Of a stretch of 64,000 bases of DNA, positions 35,594 to 46,599 are shown in pieces; positions within the stretch are counted from its first letter, which is position 1; each line of letters opens with the position of its first letter. Under the pieces are notes generated by a model, which was given only the letters and a program-made list of their open reading frames with translations, had not been told where the DNA came from and did no database searches. This stretch comes from Poronia punctata (taxonomy: Eukaryota > Ascomycota > Sordariomycetes > Xylariales > Xylariaceae), in the NCBI GenBank assembly GCA_022579005.1, contig MU401482.1, positions 80,273 through 144,272 of the forward strand, read 5' to 3'. The translations under genes and the position numbers were made by a program.

Positions 35594-37926
35594 AACCCAG
35601 CCTGAAACATACGATACGTCCTAGGCACAATACCCACGTGTACAAAGGTACATGCGTAGATCACGGAGAGAGGGGTAAGGTTAAATATGTACCTACCTAC
35701 AACCTACAAAATACACGTAAAAGAGAGGGAGAAGGGGCAGAAAGTTGAGGCCGCACCGAGATCATATATGATATATGTACGTACCCCTCGGACTCTCACC
35801 TCTGGGCAACGGGCCCGGTAAACAGTTTTGGGAGAAAAGGAGTCGGATTATATTACATGTTCTGGTTTCTCTTTTTTATCACGAGTTATATAAGCTTCAC
35901 CGTTGTCTCTTTGCGCCCCGGACGTTGGTAGCTTAGGTTAGGTACGTGTACGTTACAGCGGGAGGAAAGGATTCCATGCATGGCAGAGCTGAGTTCCTGT
36001 CTGTACCTGTATGCAACAACGTGGCCCGTGGTGGCCCGTGGTGGCCCAGCTAGGTACTTACATAGTAGTTGGACGACTAGGTTAGGTATGTATGTAGTAA
36101 TCTACCTGTTTATGTAATCTACTGACCTCGGGTTAGAGTTCGTGTCTCAAATAAAGAAACAAGACAAAACCCCGAGAAACTCCCCTCTCCCCTCGCGCGC
36201 ATCATCTCTTAACCGCTAATACTCTGCCACCCAAACCCCAATGTTTCTACTCGTACAAGTGATGAAAAATAACAATACCAACCATTAAGTAAAACCGGTA
36301 GGCGGCAATAATGCCAATACCCTCTAATTCAAAGCAAACAAGCAAGCGCAAGGCCGTTGAAACCTTGCAAAGGTCAATATAACATACACCTTCCTCTTCG
36401 AGATAAAGCCAAGGCATGGTTTCATTCCCAGTAGTCGAGTTAGTCTAGATAACAGTAACATAGGTTAACCTAGCTGGCCATTGTACTATGTATTCCAGGG
36501 GAGGGTGATATACGCTAGACTACGGTTCACTCTTGGCAACAAAGGTTGAGTGCGTAGCGGGCTCTCTGTGCGTGGGATGATTTTACCTACTTTAGTCTAG
36601 GTACCCTTGAACAATCGACTGACCCTCGACTCCTCGAGACCCTGAAAAAAGCGTTGATTGGACCTATCTACCCTGCAAGCTAACCTTTCCCAAGCGTCCA
36701 ATCATGCAATGTTCTAGAATCTCCAGCTGAATTGGATCGAAACCGTCAATTTATGAGTAGGTAGGTATAATAAAGCATTATGGAGAAATGAAGTGACAAG
36801 AAAAAAGGACTCGGGGGAATAACGTGCTTTAACCAAGAAGAATAAAAGGCTTGACCTCAATAGGTAGTAAACTCCCGATGCTAGACTTTACCTAACCTAA
36901 CTGCTATCTTTATTTGTTTAAACTTTATCTATTGGATTTATTAATAGCCCTCTTCTGTCTTTCCCCTATCGCGATACTGATTAAATTAGATTGATCCGGG
37001 GAATGAATGACAAATGAAACGGCGTCGATTTAAGCAAGCGAGTTACAACTTACATCTCTTGAGAGCGACTCGATATCTCTCTCCGGCAATATGAACGATC
37101 AACAAGGGAAGGGAAAAAAGACGAAACCCCACGTGCTCGAGTTCCAGTAACGTGATTCATTAATATGGCGCCTACCTAGACTACAGAAGAGAATAATATC
37201 TGCTAGGTGTTCATGGTGGTATTACTCAGACGTGTCCAGAACGGAGTAGGTTAGGTTTAGTCTGGATGCATCTGTTATCAGCTCTCAGCAACGAAGATAG
37301 AGGTCCGTAGACGAGATACTTCCGCTTCGGTCCTAGCTACTTCCTACACGACAGATTGGATAGTCTTGGCCCTAGCTAGGCCGGACGAGCCTACGGGATC
37401 CGGAGTCCACGAAATACGGCTAGGACGCCTCCAGGCTTGGTGTTTTGGTCCCAAAAGATAAGGCTTGTATTGGTACTTTCCCCAAGCGTGCCCCGTAGTC
37501 TTGGTTGATAGGGTTCTGACTAACGAGTGGGACTATTTGGGTACAGATTCCGAGAAATACCACTGCAAAACACCCTACCGGATACAAGCTGTTAGCGTCC
37601 TACTATCTTTGATCATGTGGGGCCCTTGCCCCCAACCCTTGTCACCAGGGTACTCGATACCTCGAGACCAACCTGCCTCGAAGCATCCAAACCGAAGCCC
37701 ACCCGTTACCGCACCCCCCTTTCCTTCCTTTCTTAGCTGGTACCGGGGACGTACGCGTACCAACTCTATCTAGGGAGAATAGCCTTATTTGCCCATACGT
37801 ATATATCTCGAGGCATACCCCCGACCTGCATATGCTGGCCTGGTTGGATCCTATTCTCTCTCTCTTTTCCAGACAAGCGTTGTCCTTGACTTTCTTGGAT
37901 TCTCGGTCATAACATATCCGCCCATC

Positions 37927-39904
37927 ATGTCCGATTCCGATATCAAGGAGAAGGACGTGAGCGTCAGTCCCGTGCCATATGCCGGCAGCCACCACAGAGA
38001 TGAAGAGGTCGGCATCGTACACAAGGGCGCGGCCCTCAAGACCGACCTCCAGGGTCGTCATATGCAGATGATTGCTGTCGGTACGACATGACCCCACGGC
38101 TCCTACGCACACCAGAGCTTCTTGGTTGAACTAACGTTCTTACAACAGGTGGTGCTATCGGCGCTGGTCTGTTCATCGGTTCCGGTGGGGCTCTTTATAG
38201 CGGTGGTCCCGCTGCGCTGGTATGTTGCGACACGGCATGAACGCGGATGCAGGGACCCGGAGCTGGTACCTACATTCATTGACATATCAGTTCGACCGCT
38301 AACCATTTCGCCACTCCAGATTATCGGTTACCTTATCGTCGGTGTCATGTTGCTGTTCACCATGCAGGCCCTGGGAGAACTGGCTGTCATGTACCCTGTC
38401 AACGGTGCTTTCTATACTTATGTCGTCCGATTCGTTGATCCCGCCTGGTACGACTTCCATCCTTCCCGCAACTGGCTAGATGGTCGACTAATAGTTCGTA
38501 ATTCAGGGGTTTCGCCATGGGCTGGGAATATGCCCTCAGTTGGTTGACTGTCTTGCCTTTCGAGCTTATCGCCGCCAGTGCTACCATCGGTTTCTGGAGA
38601 GACGACCTCCCAGCTGCTATTTGGGTTGCTACTTTCTTGGTTCTCCTGATCGCCATCCAGTTCTTCGGTGTTCGTGGATACGGTGAAGGTATATGGAAAA
38701 TTACGCCTCCGTCGTTGATGTAGAAAATGTGACTAACACGCTTCTAGTCGAATTCGTCCTCAGTATCATCAAGATCGCAGCTTGTATCGGTTTCATCATT
38801 CTCGGTATCGTCATCAACGTGGGCGGTGTGGGCGACCGAGGTTACCTCGGCGCCAAGTACTGGCACGACCCGGGCGCGTTCCAGAACGGCTTCAACGGTT
38901 TCGCCGGTGTCTTCGTCGTCGCTGCCTTCTCCTTTGCCGGTACTGAGTTGGTTGGTCTGGCCGCGGCCGAGTCAGCCAACCCTCGCAAATCGATCCCTCT
39001 TGCCGCGAAGCAGGTCTTTTTCCGAATCTTCTTCTTCTACGTCGTCAACTTGTTCATCTTGGGCCTCATCCTGAGATCTGACGACCCACGTCTAGAGCAT
39101 GCCAGCGGTGCGAACTCGAGATACTCGCCCTTCGTCCTGGCCATCCAGGATGCCGGAATCCAAGCTCTACCGTCCATCTTCAACGTCGTCATCACCCTGT
39201 CCGTCATCAGCGTGGCCAACTCGTGTGCTTTCGGTTCTACCCGTACCATGCAGGCTCTGGCCGAGCGTGGAATGGCGCCCGCCTTCCTCTCGTATGTCGA
39301 TAAGAAGGGCCGACCTCTATGGTGTATCATCGTCCAGCTGGTCTTCGGTCTCCTAGGTTTCGTTGCCGACGCGCCCAAGGGAGGCGACGCTTTCGGCTGG
39401 CTCCTCGCCTTGTCGGGTCTGGCTAACTTCTTCGTCTGGGGATCTTGCTGCCTGGCGCATATCCGTTTCCGCATGGCTTGGAAGGTGCAGGGACGTGATA
39501 TGAGAGAGATTCCCTACAGAGCACCTCTGGGTATCTGGGGCAGTGCCATCGGCTTCTTCCTCGTGTGCGTTTGCTTGATTGCCACATTCTACAACGCTCT
39601 CTACGTAAGTCTCCCCTCAAGGATGAAAGCTGCCGCGTGTCATCGACACTAACAAATCGCAATCTAGCCTAACCCCCATGCCCAACCCGATGCCGAGACA
39701 TTCTTCGGAAGCTACCTCGGTGCTTTCGTCGCTCTCTCGCTGTATCTTTTCTGGAAGGTGTACAGCCGCCAATGGAAGATGTACATCAAACTCGCCGATA
39801 TCGATCTCGTATCAGGCTCTCGTCCGTTGGAGCCTTCGGAGTTCGTGGATCCCGAGGTGAAACAGGGCAACTGGGCCATGCGTATTGTCCGCACTCTCTT
39901 CTAA
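37927..39904 (+). CDS. Amino-acid permease (APC superfamily, YAT type)
   Basis: Six exons, 37927..38080, 38149..38219, 38320..38447, 38507..38688, 38748..39604 and 39668..39904, about 542 residues; introns of 59-100 nt, all GT-AG, frames closing at each junction. The first splice rebuilds GRHMQMIAVGGAIGAGLFIG, the hallmark of TM1 in fungal general amino-acid permeases. Further family blocks: ALGELAVMYPVNGAFYTYVVRF, GWEYALSWLTVLPFELIAAS, AFSFAGTELVGLAAAESANPRKSIP and SCAFGSTRTMQALAERGMAP. About 12 membrane helices are expected, with both tails in the cytosol. It imports amino acids with protons across the plasma membrane (family knowledge); specificity cannot be read. The ATG at 37927 is the first that leads into the conserved N-terminal tail. 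Confidence 0.92.
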
Positions 39905-40922
39905 TCGCCCGCTCGCTGTTAGGGGGGAGGAAGAAACATTTTGTACGGAATACCACTCCCAACCAGGATACCAATCATATAATATTTTTTTGCATATATG
40001 GCGAGCGTTCTTGGAAGTATTTGTTCGCACGCGGCCCCGCGGCCTGTTTTTCATTACACATTATACCACATACCAATATATTCTTCTTCTTGCCAATTTT
40101 CTTGATAGGCGCCTCCATATCATTTTAATGTGCTTTCAATTATTTTAGTCATTGACCGTAATGACGTAAACGCAAACGCGGTCTGATAAGCCGATGGTTG
40201 ACGGCTCTTGTCACGAGATGACCACGTGTGTAAAACCCCACGGTGTATTTGGGGGTCTTTAAGTTTGAGACCATGGACGCTTTTGGTGCGGTGCATAATT
40301 CCGGCCTCTGATGATGGTTGGAGTGGCAGTAAACAGTATAACGGTCGCGTTTCAATGAGATTGATTGTAAGTTTGAAATGTGTTTAACGTGTATGACATT
40401 TCCTTTTTCTATTTCGCCCCCCCCCCCCCCCCCCAATCTTGTGTTGGAGAATGTCCTTTCCATGAGCATTACGTACTCGTATACTCGTAACCTAATTCAA
40501 CGCGATTGAGCGATACTTCAGTATATCGATACATTAAAAGAGCTATATGCATATAATATATATATATATTGATCTAATGAATGTACTAATCTCACCTCAC
40601 CTCACTATCACCACCAGTCAAGACTCAAAGTGAAACTCATACAGAACAATACATTTCACCATTCGGTATCTCCATCGCACTTTACTATCCGAGTCTTTAA
40701 ACTTTGCAAGCTGTCCAAAATAAGAGATACCTGAATCCGACCTTTTTTCCTTCCATCGCCACATGCTCTTGCCCAGATATACAGATACCTAACACAGTGT
40801 GACAAGAGCATCCCGAACCTCACCGTTCACGTCCCTTACCTATCTTCATTCTCCTTAGACTTTAGTACACACTACCTACACACCACCTGATACGCCAAGT
40901 GATTCCTATCTAGTACCCAGCC
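39905..40922. other. Intergenic region with C18 tract
   Basis: 1 kb between permease and Vma22 genes. It holds C18 at 40417-40434, two TACTCGTA copies at 40474 and 40482, and TATATATA near 40558. The right half is the likely Vma22 promoter. No gene is supported. Confidence 0.5.
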
Positions 40923-41591
40923 ATGGACCAAGACCACATCGACAGCCTCTTCGAGCGCTATCTTCACCTCTTGCACGAATACACGAGCCTGAGGGAGGAG
41001 CTGACGGCGCTGCAGACGGGCGTGTACCAGGACATTGCGCGGGCCAATTTCGCCGCCGAGAGAGGCGTGCGGTACGGGAAGGACTCTTACGACGGACGCA
41101 TGCAGGCTTTGAGACGGGTGGTTATCAATGTCGGAGATGATGAGGGACAGGGGCAGGATGAGATGGTCCCGAATTTTGCGGTCGTGACGCCGTCTTCCTC
41201 CCCGGGAGGAAACTCGACGGCGGAAAAAGTCAAGTCCGAAGGAAACGACGAAACCCAACAACACCCTCAAAAAGATGAAGAAGCCGACAACACTTCTTCG
41301 TCAAATAAACACGCACAAAAACAGACTGCCACCACCACCACCACCACCACACAACCTAGAGACCCTCTCCGCTGGTTCGGCATGCTGACGCCGGCGCCCC
41401 TGCGTCAAGCGCAGACACGCAGCGTGCGGGCCGTCGAGGAAGTGATACCGCGGCTTGCATCCGTGAATGCTCGAATGGGAGCGCTCGAGATTGAGATTCG
41501 GCGGGCTCGTAAGAAGAGGGCCAAGGCTGAGGCGCAAGCGCAAGCACGGCAACGGGAGCAGGCGCGAGCATCTGAAATTGCGGCGACTTAA
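40923..41591 (+). CDS. VMA22: V-ATPase assembly factor Vma22 / CCDC115-like
   Basis: Single exon of 222 residues. The N-terminal helix (IDSLFERYLHLLHEYTSLRE), the block QDIARANFAAERGVRYG, and the C-terminal DPLRWFGMLTP...LRQAQ followed by a basic coiled-coil helix (EIRRARKKRAKAEAQ) form the layout of fungal Vma22. A variable low-complexity linker with a poly-Thr run (about residues 138-148) lies between. Vma22 works in the ER with Vma12 and Vma21 to assemble the V0 sector of the vacuolar proton pump (family knowledge). Fungal members keep only these two conserved ends, so the match rests on them. Confidence 0.8.
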   Translation: MDQDHIDSLFERYLHLLHEYTSLREELTALQTGVYQDIARANFAAERGVRYGKDSYDGRMQALRRVVINVGDDEGQGQDEMVPNFAVVTPSSSPGGNSTAEKVKSEGNDETQQHPQKDEEADNTSSSNKHAQKQTATTTTTTTQPRDPLRWFGMLTPAPLRQAQTRSVRAVEEVIPRLASVNARMGALEIEIRRARKKRAKAEAQAQARQREQARASEIAAT

Positions 41592-43365
41592 AGCGATGAG
41601 AAGTGGTGGGATTTTGTCCTTTTCGGGAATCAGAGGATGCTGTATACAATGGAGACGGCAAAAGCGAGTAATGAGAAATGACATGTCTTTCGTTGACCGG
41701 TCAGACATGACAGACACCCGAAATTTCCTCGGGCTAAACTATTCTCAACTGCTACACATACACAACCGGTGTTGATATCGTTTGGAGTCTCCGATATTGA
41801 ACGCGATGGCTGACACTGGTGCCATGTAACACATTGAGTTTTCAAAGATGGCGAATGGATTGAACGATGATGAAGTGGCCAGATATATACATACACAACC
41901 GTAAGATCAACCGGTAGGGCGCAAATTTTGTCAGATCCATCATCATCTCCAGAGGGCCAATACATCCAGCCTACCGTCGGCCATGCTATGGATATAGTTT
42001 GCCAGCCCCTATTCAGCACGTACATGTCAAAATATGTGGTACACGTCCTCCTAGGGGGTGATCAATACGTAGGTATTCAGAGTAGATGCGGTCTTCGGGA
42101 GGTTAAAATACCCTGATATATATAAATAGAACCATGATTGACCATTACCTATATACCACACATATGACAACACGAGAAACGCCAAAACCCACCACCAACC
42201 AGATATAAGTTGTACCTGACAACCCGGCGTGGTCCTTTTGAATGAAACGAAGATCAAGCCCTCCCAGACGCCACCCTGGCCGGTCACGAACCCAGGATGC
42301 GTTCGCCTGACTTACTGGCGCGAAATAATCGCCCCGCTTCATACCGTAGCCTTCACCGTCAGTTTCGAGGGCACGGTTTACGGTACTAACCGGGCGTAAT
42401 TGCTCGATATTGAAATCTACGGAGCCGTCACGAACCAGATCCATTCACTAGAATCTGGAAGTACATCCTGCGGTTATCGGAGTCCATCTTCCGTCTCCGC
42501 TAAAAGGGGGATAAAATCAAACAAAATAAGACGCGTCCAGGGCCGTTGTGTCGTTGCCGTGAGTGCTTCACAACAGCAACTCGGCAACAGGAGGAGCAAA
42601 GGAGTAGGAAAGCAATAGCTTCTTGTACGAATAAATGCTCCTACTCGTAGGTTAGTCCGATTCTTCTGGATAGTAGATCGAGACACGAAATGCCTCACGC
42701 TCGTTCACAGTCTTTGTCTCCTTCGTCCGTCTAATTCCATAGTACATTTCGGGAGCCAATTGTAAAAGCCAGTTTTTGACTATAGCCATATTGATCAAGA
42801 TAGGTAGCCTTCCATCTTCCAACGGATTGGCTCTGGTATCGCTTCCAATATGAAAAGGCAACCCTTCAAATCCGTTGGTATACGCCCCGACATTGGTTTC
42901 ACGGGTGTTCTAGTCGTCGCTTACAATCCAAGGCAAGGCCACGAAAATCCCCGTTCGTAGTATTTTACAAACATATTCTACAACCTGAGAATATACGAGT
43001 AGAGCAACTGCCACTTCTTTTAACCCCTTTTTGGCTGCTAGAGCATGTTTTTGAAGTCCGTACACCTCTCGTATGATGTTGTTTGACAGGAGAACTTGGG
43101 GCCAAGGGCCAAGACTTGTTGGCCCTTGGCATTGGGCTACAAAAGAGCGGATCCCTTCCCAGATCTGGACTGAGATCTAGCTAAAAGAAGCATAGCTCAG
43201 GTTGGATTCCCATCCCAATCCGGGACGAACAACTGTCTGGGGAAAATAAACACCGCCTGCCTCATACTGCTCGGAGTACAGTTACGGATGCTTTGCTCAG
43301 TGCTCAACCAACCTCGAACCCAAATCCAATTCCCACCCCCATAACAACCAACCAAACCAAAAAAA
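41592..43365. other. Gene-free stretch
   Basis: 1.8 kb with no recognised gene. A minus-strand open frame of about 88 codons at 42652-42917 has protein-like composition but no partner exon that I can defend. TACTCGTA lies at 42642 and TACGAGTA at 42994. Confidence 0.4.
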
Positions 43366-43955
43366 ATGTCCTCCTCAATACCAACCCAACTAGCCGAAAT
43401 CATACAAACATCACACATCCAACGATCGCCTTCCCCGGGCCACGACCTGAACCCCTCAACCGCCGCATCAACAAGGGTACCCGCCTACGTCACTCGGAGT
43501 CGGACTCGGAACAAACTACTACTAGAAGATCATGACGAGATACCCGTCAGCGTCCTAGAGCGTCCCAGACGACGACGCGCCCAATCCTTCCCTCCCATGC
43601 CAGATCTTCGTTTCGAACAGAGTTATCTACATAGTATTGCCGGGGCCGAAACATGGTGGAGGGTTGCGTGGATTACGGTGCGGGATCAGGTATGCTATAC
43701 ATAGTTCTTGGAAGGGGGAAAGGAAAGGAAAGGAATGTGTGGTGGGTTCATCAACTTAACTAACTAACTTACCTATCCAAACAGGTCATGATGCCGCTTG
43801 CTCAAGGCGTCCTCTATAACCTTGCCATAGTCGGCTGGCAACACTGGAATCGCAGTGCACAGATTAGCGGGAACTCGGCAGGAGCGCGTTTACGGCGGTG
43901 GTGGTATGAGGTGAATAATTGGCCTTTGCCACCGAAAGCAAAGGCGAGAAGATAA
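43366..43955 (+). CDS. DUF1770 family fungal protein
   Basis: Two exons, 43366..43689 and 43785..43955, about 164 residues; 95-nt intron (donor GTATGC, acceptor AACAG). The splice joins WITVRDQ to VMMPLAQGVLYNLAIVGWQHW, which is the conserved core of DUF1770. The preceding block PPMPDLRFEQSYLHSI and the end RRWWYEVNNWPLPP also match. The N-terminal half is polar and disordered. A single hydrophobic segment (PLAQGVLYNLAIVGW) could bury in a membrane. Function is unknown for the family. It is convergent with the WHIM-domain gene, whose stop is about 580 bp away. Confidence 0.85.
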
Positions 43956-44536
43956 AAGAAAGACAAAAACACCTTACAAAACGGTCGAAAAAGATTTCGA
44001 GGCAACCAATTCAACCCTTTACGGCTGTGGTAGTGCGATAAGACAACTGTACGACGATAACTCTGTACATTCGATGGGGCATCATGGAGCGTTTATATAT
44101 AATTTTGGGCACTACACGCAGTATCGGGACTATCTATGCAGCCTCCGACCGGCCGGCATGACCTTTCAACACTCATCTGGTATTATCCAGCGTGCTGGCC
44201 ACCAACGTAATACTACAATAAATACTGCATCTGTAGAGCTCGAGGGCCAGCTGAGGGGTGGGATATGCCTGCTTTATAGTTCCGCCTATAGTTGTTGTAA
44301 CAAATATTTGCGATATGAGGTGATACATGACCCAACATACCACTCTATGGTGGCAAGCCACAAGACACAGATGGTGATATTGATTGACGTCGACGCCTTG
44401 CCGTGTCCGAAACCGCACACTTTCATTCGATTCTGCGTTGGAAGGCGAACAATAACCCGGTTTGCCCAAACTCCAGGCGCCAAGCAGGAGTAACACACGT
44501 ATGTCCTTTACCACATATAGAAAAACCACCGCCTAC
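43956..44536. other. Convergent intergenic region
   Basis: 580 bp between two convergent genes, expected to hold both 3' ends. Open frames at 44074-44493 and on the opposite strand overlap each other and show no domain signal. Nothing further is seen. Confidence 0.5.
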
Positions 44537-46599
44537 CTACTCGGCGAGAATATCGACAGGTTTGTGAAGCGTCTGCTGCGTCTTATCCGGGCTTTCCCTA
44601 TAAGCCAAGGAGGTCGCATGCAGCGAGTTCAACGAGGGCGTACCAGGTCGGGCCTGGTGTTCCTTTTCCTGTTTGCCTCTGTCTGACGGCATGGCGTCTG
44701 CTGAACCAGGTTCGGCCACGTCTTGCTTCTTGGAGGGGGCGACGTCGATGTTTTCCCCGCTCTTCTCCTCTTCGGGCTTGTCTTTCTCTTCGGGCTTCTT
44801 TCCGCCGCCATCGTAGCGGAACGATTCCAGGTTCAAAGTGCCACCATTAGCTTTTGGCGAGTATTTTAGTTTGACGACCATACTTCTGACATTATCTTTC
44901 ACATCGTCGTCTACCATCTCCTCGTCCTCGTCAAATGCGTCTTCGACATCCTCGTCGTCATCCTCGCTTTCCGCATCGGGCACGTGGTCGTCTTCGTCGT
45001 CGCCGAGATCGGGTTCGCTTTCGTCTTCTTCATCATCCTCCTCCATCGAATCATATTCTTTCTTATTTTTAGACGACCAGCCGTTTGTGCCATGGTTGGC
45101 GGCGGCCGATCTCCGCGGCCGTCCACCTGGTCCCACTGACGATTCTTTCACACGGGTGTCTTCGGTCTCCTGCGTAGGGCTAGTTGTCACTATGTTGTTC
45201 GACGCGTCCACGGTCATGCGGGAGGGCGCCTTGATCTGTCGGCCGCTGGCAGTAGTGACGGGGCCAGTAGGTTCGGCCGGCGTGTGGGTGCCGGTATTTC
45301 GTGTAGACCGCCGCGTCGTTGAGTCCGAGTAGAAGTCCTCCTCGTCCGAGTAGGTATATTTCATCCGCTTCCCTCGCGTCCTGCCCTCGTACATGGAGAA
45401 GCCAGGCTCGGGACGCTTGAACTGCTCCTTGCGCATTAAGCGGTATTCTCGCCGCTTCCGCTTCTCTTCGGTCGCTTCGAACCGCGGTATGGCAGATTGT
45501 ATCTTCTGCGCGAGCTTCCTTGCCCTCGGGCCGCCGTCCACGTTCTCCAACTTATTGCATAGCGTGTGGAGTTCCTCGATCGTGCCGGCAACGCTCCACC
45601 ACGTTCTGTTGATGCTGGCCGGATTGCTCTCGCGGTAGACCCGGAAATGTGTGTCATCGAGACCCTCGACTAGGAAATATCGCCGTCTGTCGCTGTCGGA
45701 GCCCCATGGCTGTACGGATAAGGGTTGGTTGAGGTCGTCTTCGTGTCTGTTTTGTTTATAGGATTGGTTTATGATGCCTTTGACGACTTCGGAAGACGAC
45801 AGAGTCCAGACGATGAGGGTTCGTAGAAGTGTTAGCTGCCGAGTATTTAGGTTAGCTTGGGCGGCAGTCAAACAACCATTATCCCGACTAGTTACATCTT
45901 GCTAAGGCGGACGGACACGTACTCTTTCGGTAGGGGTCATGGCAGCGAACGTCTTGCCGCCAGAAAGTGGACTTTGATCCCCCCAATCTCTAGCCCACTG
46001 ATTCTTGTGCGAGGAGATGGCATCTTCAAGCGCTCGGTTATAGTGTCCGGGCCTGTAGCGATTGCATGTCAGCAGCCAAGCACATGGGTATGGAATCGAT
46101 AGCAGGACATGGTAACATACTTGACGTCTTGTTTGCGATTCAACAAAAGACCCAGAATAGCACATAAGAATTGTTCCACGCGCTCTCCCGGCACCGACTC
46201 CGTCACATCGCGCTCGAGTTCTTGGGGGCCAAAGTTGGCAAGGGATTTAGGCAAGGCGTCGTTGAACCGGCTGCGGAACATAACTATAAACTAGTGGGGG
46301 CATTTTAGCATCGCATAAACGACTATTCCCCGCGTTCTGGACGCGACGGACACGGGTTTTCTTACAGCAATATCGGGATTATCCGCTAAGACGTAGTCGT
46401 GAGGCGGCGAAGGGGACCTCTTGCGGGGTGGTGGCGACGGTGTCCGTTCGCGTACGACAGGCTTAGTGCCTTCTGGCAACTTGTGAAAGAATTTAAGTAT
46501 GCCCTTCTCGCGCTTCAGCTGAACCTCGCCATCGTCGTCCGAGGGCGCGTCGGAGAGCGAAGAGACTGACGAGAGCTCGCTAGAGTCGTCGTCGGCCAT
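44537..46599 (-). CDS. WHIM-domain chromatin-remodelling-associated protein
   Basis: Four exons, complement(46366..46599), complement(46121..46290), complement(45923..46052) and complement(44537..45835), about 610 residues; introns of 68-87 nt, all GT-AG and frame-consistent. Exons 2-4 form a helical region with AILGLLLNRK, the WHIM-type TPTERLTLLRTLIVW, then YFLVEGLDDTHFRVYRESNP and RTWWSVAGTIEEL. This layout belongs to ISWI-partner proteins (Rsf1/WSTF-like), where it contacts the remodelling ATPase and linker DNA; the role here is inferred from that. A basic stretch (KRKRREYRLMRKEQF) and a long Asp/Glu tract at about residues 440-495 follow, suiting histone contact. The N-terminus is Ser/Asp- and Pro-rich. 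The start at 46599 is the first ATG in frame with the conserved exon chain. Confidence 0.8.

Larger units (their letters stand above)
31173..37926. other. 6.8-kb gene-free stretch with repeats and assembly gap
   Basis: The longest gene-free region. Contents: a 38-bp repeat in three copies at 31466-31579; G19 at 32072-32090; C12 at 33346-33357; many TAGG/CCTA microsatellites; TACTCGTA/TACGAGTA octamers at 32781, 34245, 34751, 35024 and 36248; and a duplicated block with N gap at 35265-35593. Open frames are short, and those crossing the gap are artefacts. The right end near 37400-37926 should contain the permease promoter. Confidence 0.5.

Noticed and set aside
35243..35664. Open frames of poly-Pro and poly-Gly across the gap
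   Set aside because: They come from G30/C20 homopolymers and N bases, not from coding sequence.
44838..45332. 164-codon Ser-rich plus-strand frame
   Set aside because: Antisense of the Asp/Glu-rich tract of the WHIM-domain protein (GAC/GAG codons read as TCG/CTC).
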